64,000 nt of DNA. It comes from Spisula solida. Taxonomy: Eukaryota; Mollusca; Bivalvia; Venerida; Mactridae. Shown here piece after piece: positions 22,765 to 34,440 of the stretch. The notes beneath the pieces are model-generated. The model saw only the letters and a program-made list of their open reading frames with translations. It was not told the DNA's origin and made no database searches. The stretch covers positions 3,544,001 to 3,608,000 of the forward strand of contig OX365955.1 in assembly GCA_947247005.1 (NCBI GenBank), in the 5' to 3' direction. The position numbers and the translations under genes were made by a program. Each line of letters opens with the position of its first letter. Positions within the stretch are counted from its first letter, which is position 1.

Positions 22765-23600
22765 TATGTCTGACTTAGGCAACTTCAATCGTCAAAAAAG
22801 ACATATACTTCGAAGACGACCTTGCCCTTCTAACCCATACCCACAAACATATTCACGAGAAAAAGAACCGCCTATCACAATCAGCCAAGCAAATTGATCT
22901 AAACATCTGCCATACAAAAACAGAGATCATGACTCTAAACATTGGCAACCCACATCCGATTAAAAGAGATGAACAAATCACCCCAACACAAATGATTTTA
23001 CAAACACAGGTGATGTTATAAGAGGAAATGATGGACTGGTGATGACATCCAGACCAGACTGTGTCAAACCAGACACTACTTCATGTCTTGAAACAAGGTA
23101 TAGAAAATCATCACAACATAGTAAAAATACCAAACCTTAGTTATACAAGAGCTGTGTATGAATCAGAGTGCTGTAGAATGACAGAAAATGATGTGTACAG
23201 TCATGTTATCAGCATTTCACACTAAAGGCTTGCGGAGAATATTAAAAATCGTTCGACCGAGAAATAAATCAAAAGAAAATCTGCTAAATCAATGCAATCA
23301 AGACGACATGGCCACCATACTGTTCAGAAGGAAGTAGAAACGACAACAAGGCCATCCAAAAAGTAACCAAATATTAGACACGTGATTGAAAGAAGAAATG
23401 TGGAAGAGCACAGTGTACATGAAGGCGCACCGTGGAAGCTTTACTGGAAATAATAATACAGTTTTGGTACAGTGGAGAAGTTAATTCGCCAAAGACAGAC
23501 TCCGAAGGAGGTTCTTTGTTGCTGCACTACATGCCAGAAGGAAGGGGAACCGGACGGAAGGAAGAAAGCAAGCAAGCCAGCAAGAAAGAAAGCACAAATA
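22765..23600 (+). pseudogene. Decayed RTE/CR1-type LINE ORF2 fragment
   Basis: Broken pieces of a reverse-transcriptase protein can be read in shifting plus frames: DDLALLTHTHKHIHEKKNRL (active-site region, with the Y/F-A-D-D core altered to EDD), KQIDLNICHTKTEIMTLNIG, then later pieces around 23150-23230 (YESECCRMTEND; FHTKGLRRI) and RRRFFVAALHARRKGN near the end. Their order matches the RT, connection and C-terminal parts of an RTE-like LINE. Several stops and frameshifts separate them, and the catalytic loop is mutated. A dead copy. Confidence 0.65.
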
Positions 23601-23611
23601 TCATAAACATC

Positions 23612-23742
23612 GTATAGGAAAGGCAGCACTCAATTTAAAAAAAACAGAGCGCAGCTAGAAAACATAAAAACATCACTTAGCACAATTACACGGCACAATT
23701 TATGCCCAACACACACCTTAACTGAACGAGAATTTCAGTTTC
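23612..23742. repeat. Dispersed repeat R1, copy 1
   Basis: Carries GGAAAGGCAGCACTCAA, a GAAAACATAAAAACA stretch, CACAATTACAC and ATGCCCAACACACA. The same order occurs at 25236, 27228, 29154 and 47173. The function and class of R1 are unknown. Confidence 0.6.
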
Positions 23743-23860
23743 AGTTTCAGTTTATTTCATTATTTCAGAGTCCTGTAAATACAGGATACATAGGCATAAC
23801 ACATTTACAATAGCAATTTAGCTGTCACAGTGACACTGGGTATACGACCATAAACGGCGT
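23735..23860 (-). mobile_element. LINE 3' tail inserted in R1
   Basis: On the minus strand the sequence ends in AATGAAATAAACTGAAACTG with tandem CTGAAA units (23737-23757), a LINE 3' terminus. It interrupts repeat R1, which seems to resume downstream near 24050. Confidence 0.5.
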
Positions 23861-24049
23861 TTTGGAATATTTAAAAAAAAAAGTTACTAAAAATAATTCA
23901 TATAATCGAAGAGAAAATTAATGTTAAGGTTTGAAAATATTTAAGTTTTTATTACACGAGAGCATTTTGAAATGGTAGAAATTAAAATGTTGTCGTTTTA
24001 TTACACTAATCATGTGTGGCTAATCGGTTCAATAACGAAAGCGAAAGTA

Positions 24050-24185
24050 GACTAGCCTCACTAACCTCATTTGAACTAACCCCAGAAAATCCAAGTCCCA
24101 GCTGTCAAAAAGCTGAAAGACCTAGTTACGGCTATAAACAATTGAATGACCTAGTTTCAGCAGTTAACTTTGGGGAAATAAAATA
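24050..24185 (+). repeat. R1-associated repeat with GCTGAATGACCTAGT-like units
   Basis: AATCCAAGTCCCAGCTG and TTGAATGACCTAGTTTCAGC resemble 29232-29480, which has several such units. It therefore belongs to the R1 repeat complex. A 95-codon frame over it (24016-24303) is unlikely to be a gene. Confidence 0.5.
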
Positions 24186-25060
24186 TCATTTTATTGATGA
24201 AACCCAGAAAAAACGTTTTAGTTATGTGTTCAAATTAAGTTTTGTTGATGCTTTTTTAAACGTGAATGGAAATTTAAAACACACTCGAACGAAATCGAAA
24301 TAAATCGTTCATTCGTTTGTTTTTATCTAAAAAATATCAATACACTTATTAATTCTTATAAAAATTCTTAATTAAAAAGCTTAATATATGATGCAGTATT
24401 ATCATTAGAGGCTAAATGAAGAATTAAAAAATCATTCAACGTATACTTCGAGTATAGTTAGAATGTGTTGTAATCCCCTACATGGACTGGCAAACTCTTA
24501 TATCAATACTTAAACATTTCACCGTAATATGAGTACAACTCGACAGTTTTTGAAATCCGACCTTTTCGCTATCAAGAGCTCGTATTTTACAGACGTATCT
24601 CGTATCGCCATACTGTCGGTCTAGACGATCTAGGTAAATCAATAAACGTAATACTTAGATTGAAGCTTTCAGTATTTACTGCAAAGACAACTTAATGCGA
24701 ATACATTGTTTTATCTAAACAATCGAATGTCAAAGAGGTAAATTAGATCTATTTACGTGCCGTCGATTCCTTTCTTCTGTACGATTCCTTATTTGTTGTA
24801 TCTAATCACGCAGCGTGAGAACTTTGTTCTGATTGGTTAAACCACCGCTAGAGATAACCAATTAGAGCTCGGGATATAAACAACCAATCAGTATGGGCGG
24901 AAGATAAACAATAACAAACTTTAGTTTAGACTCGTTTTAGAAGATAATTCTTAATCAGTATTTAACCAAAAGTTCATTTTACAACAAAATCAGAAATTGA
25001 TATTTAAGTACATACACATTATTCCGAATAAGAACGTATTTTTGCATACGTGGAACCTGA
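24186..25060. other. Non-coding stretch with a promoter-like patch
   Basis: At 24828-24905 there are two CCAAT boxes facing each other (ATTGGTT and ACCAATCAG), a TATAAAC and a GGGCGG. No coding exon follows that I can recognise. Confidence 0.35.
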
Positions 25061-25063
25061 GAC

Positions 25064-25130
25064 ATTGTAGCTCAGTTAATCGAGCACCTGACTTACAAGC
25101 GGGAGGTCATGGATTCAAGCCCCGTCCTAT
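25064..25130 (+). repeat. tRNA-like sequence (tRNA-Val-like anticodon loop)
   Basis: TGTAGCTCAGTTAATCGAGC (box A) and GGATTCAAGCC (box B) flank a possible anticodon arm CTTACAA. The acceptor arms do not pair well and no terminator T-run follows. I call it a tRNA pseudogene or SINE head. Confidence 0.4.
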
Positions 25131-25235
25131 ATATTAAGTAACGTTATATAAGATTTTGTTTACCCCGTGGCAAATGGCGTCAAATGGGGGCGTGGCATTG
25201 CATTCAAAATAAATGATAAAATATACTAAAAATCG

Positions 25236-25310
25236 ACAAGGAAGTCAGCTCTCAACTTAAAGAGCCGAGCATAGAAAACATACAAAAACACAGATCCCAA
25301 TCACACGTCG
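25236..25310. repeat. Dispersed repeat R1, copy 2
   Basis: Short diverged copy: GAAGTCAGCTCTCAACTTAA, GAGCCGAGCATAGAAAACAT, then AAAAACACA. Confidence 0.55.
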
Positions 25311-25415
25311 CATGATGACAGGTTCTCGCCAGAATAAAATGTTCTATCCCGTCATTATCATCAATATCTTATCACAATCACTTTAATCATTTAATTTATT
25401 ATTATTAAGCAGATC

Positions 25416-25862
25416 ACCATAACGATTGTCATCAGCATTATTAACATCATCAATAATATTGTCATCAGCATCATTAACATCATCAATACTATTGTCATCA
25501 GCATCATTAACATTATCAATAACATTGTCATCAGCATCATTACCAACATCAATAATATTGTCATCAGCATCATTAACATCATCAATAACATTGTCATCAG
25601 CATCATTAACATCATCAATAATATTGTCATCAGCATCATTAACATCATCATCAATAAAATTGTCATCAGCATCATTAACATCCTCAATGACATTTTCATC
25701 AGCATCATAAACATCATCAATAATATTGTCATCAGCATCATTAACATCATCATCAATAACATTGTCATCAGCATCATAAACATCATCAATAACATTGTCA
25801 TCAGCATCATTAATATCATCAATAATATTGTCATCAGCATCATTAACATCATCAGCACCACC
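25416..25862. repeat. 30-bp satellite, about 15 copies
   Basis: Unit CATCAATAATATTGTCATCA followed by GCATCATTAA, with occasional ATC insertions. Frames stay open on both strands because 30 is a multiple of three. Not a gene. Confidence 0.9.
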
Positions 25863-25917
25863 ACCACCAACACAATAATTCTACTTGTAGACGTCACCTT
25901 TATTTAGTTGTCACAGA

Positions 25918-26105
25918 CACGTGGTATGTGATGTACGTTTTGGCTAAGAACGCAAGTAAAAATATGTCAAGAACAACAGTAAGTATTGTGTTCTTTTATC
26001 GTTGTTAACGAGACATCCTCGATCATTAGTACTATCCATGCAACTAAATATTTTTGTGCAATACGTCAATGTTTTTACCCGAAACCGACTGGATAGCAGT
26101 TGGTC
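25918..26105. repeat. Dispersed repeat related to the intronic MITE-C
   Basis: CGTGGTATG, TTTGGCTAAGAACGCAAGTA, then TAAGTATT and ACGAGACATC match 61587-61780 in order. Here only the left part is clear. A TACCATGTGGTATGG near 26268 may be a right end. Confidence 0.5.
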
Positions 26106-26538
26106 GGTTTTGAGCAAAAAGTGTGACCTTTTATTGAAATATTTTTAAAACACGAAATGTTTGTAATACATGTATGTACCCACTGCAGCCAAATATGGTT
26201 TACCGACCAACCAACATGTTCAAAGCGATATATTCTCATCAAAGATAGGGCCATACAAATACGTCACATACCATGTGGTATGGCCACACTGTTAGCGATT
26301 ATTATAACCATGTGTGTAGTTATCACCGTGATCATAACTCTAGGCAGTATGTTTTCATGAGTTTATCCATTAAAACGTTGTCATCATAATAAAATAATCG
26401 TCATGAATGTGAGCAAAAAACATTCAATAACTGCATCGCACTATCTGCCAGGTACGTACTTGGCATGACATATACGTATATTGCTATTGTTTTCATTCAA
26501 ATACGCAACTATGTCCTTTGTTTATACTTATTTATTTT
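26106..26538. other. Non-coding stretch
   Basis: Contains only a short open frame (26157-26360) with a hydrophobic end and no family match. Confidence 0.4.
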
Positions 26539-26774
26539 AAGTCGATTGTGAAACAAATCTGTTCAACTTAAATTATTTACTATCGACACCTCATTCCTGA
26601 TGTTATCCATCGCGACAGGGCATGAGCGAGAGAAGCCAGTTTCCCTTTTTTGCCGAGCGTCTAGCAAGGGAATAACTGATCAGTACAATTTTTATTTCGT
26701 CTTTGCTATGACGTAGCCTTCGATCCAATCATAGACGTCGCACTAGACACGGACGCTCAACCACTTGGCTATCG
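26539..26774 (-). mobile_element. SINE family S1, copy 1
   Basis: Shares with 46561-46758 and 48307-48522 the body GTCGATTGT, TCGACACCTCATTCCTGATG, GAAGCCAGTTTCC and TCTAGCAAGGGAATAACTG. The tRNA-like head is at the right end on the minus strand (AGCCAAGTGGTTGAGCGTCC), but box B is decayed here. Probably pol III-transcribed when intact. Confidence 0.7.
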
Positions 26775-27090
26775 GGAAGCTAGGTGGTACTATCTCCTTA
26801 AGAGTAAATATTTGTTTATTAACTTGAGTTGTTGAGTATTCAATTATTATCTAAACACACATGGTGTCATTTCTTCACTCTCCGGCATCTTCAACATAGG
26901 TTTACGTAGGTAGTACATACACCTTATAATTTAATTTCCCTACATGCATGTGTTTGCCTGAAATAATTTAAATGTGAAATTTTGATTATCTTTGTTTTCA
27001 TTTAATTTGGTTTTTGCTTTGATTATTCAAAATGAATATGATCACGGTTTGAATCCCGATACACCACTTCTAAGTTCCGAAAGATAATTG

Positions 27091-27190
27091 CTCTGTTTTA
27101 ATAAGGCTCTTACGGAACTGAAAACTGATGTAACGCTCTGACGGAACCAAAGATACATGACATTTGAGTTCCGTCAGAGCGTTACATCGG
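27091..27190. repeat. Perfect 21-bp-arm hairpin
   Basis: Bases 27127-27147 (GATGTAACGCTCTGACGGAA plus C) are exactly inverted at 27168-27188 with a 20-nt loop. Immediately left, CTGTTTTAATAAGGCTCTTA resembles the MITE-A terminus, so it may be a derivative of that family. Confidence 0.75.
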
Positions 27191-27213
27191 ATCTGCATCT
27201 TTATGGAAAAAGA

Positions 27214-27310
27214 TTATATTAAGTCAGACAGGGAAGGCAGCACTCAACTTAACCAGCCGAGCACAGAAAACATTAAAAACACACAAAGCACAATGCCCAA
27301 CTGAACCAAC
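27214..27310. repeat. Dispersed repeat R1, copy 3
   Basis: Nearly identical to 29140-29226: TATTAAGTCAGACAGGGAAG, GCAGCACTCAACTTAACCAG, CCGAGCACAGAAAACATTAA. The close identity suggests recent spread. Confidence 0.7.
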
Positions 27311-28791
27311 CGAGCATCTTTATGGAGACGCATCTGTAGTGATCATATACCGTGAACGTATCGAATGTATTATTGACAGGTCAATTTAGCTCAACACAAC
27401 TATATTTGAGTTATTCTGTGCGGTTCCATTCCCAAAGGTTCGTCTATAGTCTTTTGAACTGCTATAATAAACAAAACTAACTTCCGCATTGGTCTAAGTC
27501 TAGATAATGAAAATATAATAACATGATAATAATGTTTATCATAGCGCTTGATATATACTTGTAAATGCATCATTCAGGTTATTATCGATACAACAAAGGG
27601 CCTTTTTTAAATATATCATTTTCTACATGATTGTATGACTATCACACGGGGATTTAAGATGATATTATTGATACTGTACGTACTATTCTGATGAACTATG
27701 TTTAACTTGCGAAAATTACAAATTCGGCGCAGACTATTGTTGCTCGCAAATTATCTGCACAATTGTTAACTGTTGAATAATTTTAAAACTTGTCCAGTTG
27801 GTGGCACGTCTATATACTACACTGGAACCATGTGTTATCTTGTGATAAAATCTGGCACCAGAAAAACTCAAAACTAGGACAAAATTTTCGCTGATATAAG
27901 AGGCATCACGCGCGTCCATAGAGACCAAAATCTAAATGGTTCGTAAGCTAGGCGAAGATATATTCATATAAAAGATAAACACGTACAAAGTAATCTTTTG
28001 AGGACTGTTTAGTTTGAAATAGAAAGCATCGTATCTTAACACTGTATTGAATATTTGTTCGAACCGATAAAATAGGATATACAATAATTAAGGTAAGATG
28101 TTTACAATTATCTAAAAGACATTATCTCGTTTTCACTGTATCTTTTTAAGGTGTTGATTTTGCAATTGAAATATTTCTATTTTTATTTCTCTGTTTTTTT
28201 GTTAATTTTGTAATTATGCATCGTCGAAACTATTATTTCTTTCTATTTAACAACAAATATTAAACCTCTTTCAATAATTTCGTTTTAACGGATAAACTGA
28301 TTTTATCATTTATGTTAGACACGAATATAAGATATAAATTGTGAAAAAAATACTTAAAAATAATGAAGCATTTAATATCATAAATTATGCAATTCGATTT
28401 ATGTTATTAACATGCGTACGCAAATACGGTACTTAGCGTGCCATAGTGTTAAAGGTACCAAAAATAGTTATGATGTATTTTTAAAACTCTTGCGGAGATG
28501 ATAGTTAGTGTTGCTATATGTAACCTCATGGGCGAATGGCGTTTGGTATTTGAAATAAACAACTAGTATATCTTTAACATGATGATACAAATAATTCGAA
28601 ACCTTTTTTTGCAAATGATCATAGTCGAATTAAGAGTCAGTACACTGTACATAAGAAAGGATACAGCGATGTTAGTTCACCAGATCCTGAGATCTTATCC
28701 AGTAGGAAGTCCATAACAACTCAAACAACTGCATACTAGTTTAAGGCTACTAGGTAAATATGGACTTAATTAACCATCTTTTGTCATATTG
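27311..28791. other. Non-coding stretch, nothing recognised
   Basis: AT-rich. No exon, RNA gene or clear repeat. Confidence 0.5.
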
Positions 28792-29002
28792 TTGGCTTAG
28801 AATTACTTATAAGACTCATGCATATTTAAAATCTGCATCTCATCAAGGCGATTCTTGTGAGCCCATTTTCATGAAAATCGGAAGTGGTCATGTTTACCAA
28901 TATGAAGTTTAAAAAGCTTGTTTTTCCATAAGTAAAGGGTAGTTCTTAGACATTTTTTTCAAAATATTGGTTTTGTATTTGCGACCTTCTAATTCTAAGC
29001 CA
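28792..29002. mobile_element. Short MITE with 13-bp TIRs
   Basis: TGGCTTAGAATTA at 28793-28805 is inverted exactly at 28990-29002. About 210 bp, non-coding. Confidence 0.5.
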
Positions 29003-29139
29003 GCGACATATCTGCCATGAAAAATATGACTTCAAGCGTGTAACAATCACAAATAATAGTAGTGTAATACTTCAAACTATATGCAGGGATATTGAGATAT
29101 TGAACTATTTCTTAATTATGTTGATGGTCAAAAAGAGTA

Positions 29140-29500
29140 TATTAAGTCAGACAGGGAAGGCAGCACTCAACTTAACCAGCCGAGCACAGAAAACATTAAA
29201 AACACACAAAGCACAATGCCAAACTAAACAAGCGCAGATCCGCCCAAGTCCAAGCTGTTGAAAAGTATAATAAATTATAACTAGCTGAATGACCCAGTAG
29301 AAAAGATACAGCAACCAAAAGGCGGAATGCCTACGCTGAATGACCTAGTAACAACAGTAAAACTGCTGAACTACATAGTTATAGCAGCCTTTAGTCTCAA
29401 AAGTTAAATAACAGTATTAAAACGTTGAAAGGCCCGTATAGTCGGATGACCTACTAACTAGCTGAATGACCCAGTTGCCACAGCAAAAGGACTAGTTTTA
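29140..29500. repeat. Dispersed repeat R1, copy 4, with internal units
   Basis: After the R1 core (29140-29226) comes a series of diverged GCTGAATGACCTAGTAACAG-like units to about 29490. It resembles 24050-24185, linking the two parts as one repeat. Confidence 0.65.
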
Positions 29501-29517
29501 AATCTTTAAGCATATTA

Positions 29518-29582
29518 TAAAGAGCACCAGCAACAGCAGCCAAAGTATACAGCACCAGCAACAGCAGCCAAACAGGCAACAA
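29518..29582 (+). repeat. Short tandem duplication, CAG-rich
   Basis: AGCACCAGCAACAGCAGCCA is present twice, followed by more CAACA units. Low complexity. Confidence 0.6.
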
Positions 29583-29794
29583 TTGCATCAAAAACAACAA
29601 CATCATAAATTGTATTCTGAGCACAGATCATTCAGCTAGCATTGGCATGTAATTATACAGTTTACAATGTAACATAATGCTTTCTGAATTACAATAAATG
29701 TGTCAACGGCAAAGAAGACTGAGGTTGGAGATGAGGGAAACAGATTAATAATAAAAAAGTGGTAAGGAAATCCAAGAAAAGAAATATGGAAGAC

Positions 29795-29985
29795 CACGAA
29801 CATAATGTTAATGTCACTGCCACACAAAGACAAATACAAACACAAACACATTACGTACCAACATAATGTTAATGTCACTGCCACACAAAGACAAATACAA
29901 ACACATTACGTACCAACATAATGTTAATGTCACTGCCACACAAAGACAAATACAAACACAAACACATTACATACCAACACTATGT
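29795..29985. repeat. 61-bp tandem repeat, three copies
   Basis: CATAATGTTAATGTCACTGC then CACACAAAGACAAATACAAA recurs at about 29800, 29860 and 29917; the second copy is a few bases shorter. Confidence 0.85.
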
Positions 29986-30309
29986 TGGTAGTGATAATGA
30001 ATTTATATAGAATACATATAAAACATGCTCTACGTGCGGTTGCTGAATCTAAATATTATACAAAATGGTGAAGCATTTTTGGCATATTCCATACTACATG
30101 CTTTGTATCATAACCATTCTAAATAAGATATTGAAGACAAAATAATGGTGTTTAACACATACTAGTATTAAGCACGGAATAAGAGAGAACATGTTGTCTT
30201 TTGTCTCTCTTATAGGGTTGAAAGTAGTCTGTTAGGATATGAAATTTGTTTTATTTTTCTGGCCATATGGTTCAAACCTATTTTCGTCCTCAATATCATC
30301 ATCGTCACC

Positions 30310-31275
30310 AAAACATCATAAACGATACAAATAACATCATCAACAATACAAATAACATCATCAACGATACAAATAACATCATCAACGATACAAATAACAT
30401 CATCAACGATACAAATAACATTATCAACGATACAAATTACATCATCAACGATACAAATAACATCATCAACGATACAAATAACATCATCAACGATACAAAT
30501 AACATTATCAACGATACAAATTACATCATCAACGATACAAATTACATTATCAACGATATAAATAACACCATCAACGATACAAATAACATTATCAACAATA
30601 CAAATAACATCATCAACGATACAAATAACATTATAGACGACACAAATAACATTAGCAACGATACAAGTAACATCATCAACGATACAAATAACATTATAGA
30701 CGACACAAATAACATTATTTACGATACAAATTACATTATGGACGATACAAATAACATTATAGACGACACAAATAACATTATCAACGATACAAATAACATT
30801 ATCAACGATACAAATAACATTATAGACGACACAAATAACATTATCAACGATACAAATAACATTATTAACGATACAAATAACATTATAGACGACACAAATA
30901 ACATTATCTACGATACAAATTACATTATGGACGATACAAATAACATTATCAACGATACAAATAACATTATAGACGACACAAATAACATTATCAACGATAC
31001 AAATAACATTATCAACGATACAAATAACATTATAGACGACACAAATAACATTATCAACGATACAAATAACATTATCAACGATACAAATAACATTATAGAC
31101 GACACAAATAACATTATCAACGATACAAATAACATTATCAACTATACAAATTACATTATAGACGATACAAATAACATTATCAACGATACAAATAACATCA
31201 TTAACGATACAAATAACATTATCAACAATACAAATAACATCATCAACGATACAAATAACATCATCAACGATACCA
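30310..31275. repeat. 21-bp satellite, about 45 copies
   Basis: Unit AACGATACAAATAACATCAT plus C, reading (NDTNNII)n on plus and (VICIVDD)n on minus. In the right half a 63-bp period of three units appears, with TATAGACGACACAAATAACA every third unit. Frames of about 400 codons on each strand result from the multiple-of-three unit. Neither has a signal peptide or domain I recognise outside the repeat. Confidence 0.95.
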
Positions 31276-31469
31276 TTGACACTTCTAACATTATCATTGA
31301 CACCAATAATATAATTATCATCTACAACGATAAAACCGTTATTAACATCAATGGCGTTATAAGCAACATCATCGACACAAATAACATCATTAACGATACA
31401 AAGAACATAGTCAAAGCCCGTGTTATTCCCTTGTATATATTGAACATCCATCTTACTATCATGCTATAG

Positions 31470-33589
31470 TTAGGAGGTCATCAAAGTATTTCCAAGAACA
31501 GCATCAGGCGAGTATCTAGCTCATAGCTTGTGCCTGTGTACGTACGAGATCAGCAAGGTTATTGGAAATTATCTAATATTATCCAATATTAAAACACTTG
31601 TTTTTGATGCAGGGTTAAAATGAAGATACACGGATCTTCCAGGCTCAATTATATCATAGAAGCAAATATTTGCAAACAATAAACAGATAAAGGGATATAG
31701 TGTTGTCCAAAACTGCTTACAGCGATAACGCCACGCGTTGATACTTTAAATCACTGCCTTTAGAAATATCACGTGCCAACGGATACACCACGTGATCGAA
31801 ACATGACAGCCTCCGTATACCAAAACGCTGAGGAAACATGACAGACCTAACTGTTTTGCTTGTGATAACGCCTTCTTATGGGCTAGCGACTTGCAAGTTG
31901 TCATTTAAATGTCCTTGTAGTAAGGGCGTTCGCTGGGACGGAATGTTGCATATGCGATCCCAGGCCATGTCGCGCATAAAATTAGCTATAACGACACTAC
32001 TCTCTCATTGCATTGTCTAAACAGCGCTTACGTGTCGTAGCGGGCACTGACAGGATACCATTACTGGATAAAGTCTACAAAATAACAAAATCACAGTCGA
32101 TTCCCCCCAAGGGGATTTTTGCTGCAACATCGAGTGTAATCAGCTATAATAGCTACTACTGTTTACTGGTTTAAGAATTAAGATTCAAGATCCCACATTT
32201 CATTTCCACTGACCTCTTATATAAAAGATATGCTTGTTGTACAGTAGTTGTTGACTGAGTCAAGAGCCATTATGTAGCTGAAAGTTTGTTCGTTTTAAAT
32301 CATGACTGCACCCATAAATTAATAACGTCTCGGTTGTATATTTTTTGGTAAAACAAACCGAGACCTTGTAACAGATATGCTTGTTAAATCTTCCGGTGAT
32401 TTTGTAGTGAAAGATATAATATGCCCATATGAACATTAAAAAAATAATTGAATCCCTTTTGGGATAATATTGGCTAAAAATAAAATCCCTTATTAGGGCA
32501 GTTGTGAACCTTAATCTATCTCTCTATGTGGCACTATTTCATGACAAATTAAAAATTGTAAAATACTGTATGTATTTGAAAAAATCCATTTTGTTTTTAT
32601 GCATGAAAGAAGTGTAATCTGTAGACACATAGTAAGGTATTAGGTCTAATTGCAGTTGATTTACTCTAATTATATTCTTGTAAAATGCATATTTATGAAT
32701 AGTATGCCTTTATGTATTTAATGTTTTTTTTGTTGATAAAAATAGTTTGGGCATATATATCTTGAAACAAGATTTTCTTATCGCTTCCTGATTACGATTG
32801 CAAACTTACTATAAGTCGAGATCACTAATTACAATTTATAGCGTGGTTAGCGATTTTTTTGTAAACCAGTTTGCAACCCGGAAGTTTGTTTGTCTATTTG
32901 ATTAAGCTTAGAATAATTAACAGAACATGAAAATAAAACTTTATTGATATAATACATAATCCAATAAATGCCCATACAGTGCAGTTGCAAGCGATCTTTC
33001 TCTTAAACGTGCAACCCAGATTGAATTTGTTTTAATTGATTATTTTAGAATTGTGAGCATTAATTACGACTATTGTATTATAAATGTACAAGTAAAACAG
33101 GAACATAGTGTCTATTCGGTTATGTTGGAATACTTATATAACTAGCGACAGAAACAAGTGTATTTACAGTTCTGCAAAAGTCCCGATTCGGGCAGCATTA
33201 GCAAAACATTTGTAAACGATTCATGTTGTCAATAGTGACAAAATGGAAAAGTCTATACGTGACACTAACATTGTTACAATACATGTCAAAAGGATCATAT
33301 AAAGTAAAGTAATAAAACAAAACAAAACAACAAACACTTATATCATCAGAATCATAGGAAGTATTGACAGAGATTACGCAGCGTCAACAAGTCATAGATA
33401 ATAAAAATAATAAAAATAATAAATTAATGATAATAATAACAACTAAAAACGACTTTATTTTCTGTGGATGACATATTTGGATGATCAATTATCAGTATGG
33501 TCCAAAGATAAGTTGTCAGGTAGAGAGTGGAATTATTAAATTATAGTTTTATATGACGATTTAAGAAATAATGAATATGTACCTGTGTT
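31470..33589. other. Non-coding stretch, nothing recognised
   Basis: AT-rich with short simple repeats such as (AAT)n near 33405-33440. No supported exon. Confidence 0.5.
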
Positions 33590-33672
33590 TTATCGGTAGT
33601 TTTAGCACAGTTTGGTTTACTAGATGTGTGTATATAACTGAAACTGCCGGTTGTGTTAAAATAAATAATGTG
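33590..33672. repeat. Dispersed repeat R4, copy 2
   Basis: Diverged copy of 7640-7715 sharing TTTTAGCACA, TGTGTATATA and GGTTGTGTTA. Confidence 0.45.
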
Positions 33673-34192
33673 CACGCATAGGTCTGACGTCATTTACTTA
33701 TTTCATTATGAAGAATGTGACGCATTGGCTTATTGTAGAAATATTGATTAACACGGATAATATGGAGCGTTGGTGCAACAGTGGGTAGAAAAAAATACAT
33801 AACAATGATGTAGTAACTTACGAACATTTATCTAAAAAACAAAACTGAATTCTGATACCAAGGTCTCAGGTACGTGATATTTCTTCAATTTATTGACCAG
33901 ATTGTATGTTGAACTTAGCGTAGTCCGGGTACACTTAAAATTATGATTTGTCGTCCAAGTGAAGATATGTTTCTCTCTCGATGACAGATTTCCAGATCCT
34001 TTGTGTGTGACAGTTGAGGAAAAATTATCTTAAATTCAGCATTTTTTTATTTCATACGAATGGTTATTTATGTATTGATTATTCGCCATAAGAATAGCAT
34101 GAACCTTTTGAACTACGTTTTGTATTGCACTTGTACATCGGCATTAACTTTGGTAAAATGTGTTGTAAGTTGTTGGCGTTGTTAGATATGTG

Positions 34193-34330
34193 GCCTCCGT
34201 AAATCAATGGTTAGCGCGCTAGCCGTCTAATCTGACGATTCAAATCATGGTGGAGACACATATACATGGCTGCCATATTTCAGCAGAAAGCTGACTGGCA
34301 AATAAAGGCTATGCTCGGCATTTAAAAAAA
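34193..34330 (+). mobile_element. tRNA-headed SINE-like sequence
   Basis: AATCAATGGTTAGCGCGCTA (box A) and GACGATTCAAATC (box B) are followed by a short body ending at an A-run (34323-34329). Fits a small SINE, with boundaries approximate. Confidence 0.45.
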
Positions 34331-34384
34331 GATAGTATACACATAAGTGTATGTAATAAATATTGTACCGCACAGAAAACTTAA

Positions 34385-34440
34385 TGTCCCACAGAAACGG
34401 CGACAGTGCCTAGCCACCCATGAAAGAGTCAGACATACAG
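34385..34440 (+). repeat. Dispersed repeat R5, copy 1
   Basis: CACAGAAACGGCGACAGTGC then CACCCATGAAAGAGTC matches the reverse complement of 39470-39520 (CCACCGTTTCTGTGTG, ACTCTTGCATGGGTTGG). Confidence 0.6.

Noticed and set aside
25064..25130. Functional tRNA-Val gene
   Set aside because: Acceptor stem does not pair and no T-run terminator follows.
25391..25897. Met/Leu-rich minus-strand protein as a membrane protein
   Set aside because: It is the translation of a 30-bp satellite.
30210..31469. About 410-codon frames on both strands as an Asn-rich or Val/Ile-rich protein
   Set aside because: Both come from the 21-bp repeat. The non-repeat ends show no signal peptide or known family.
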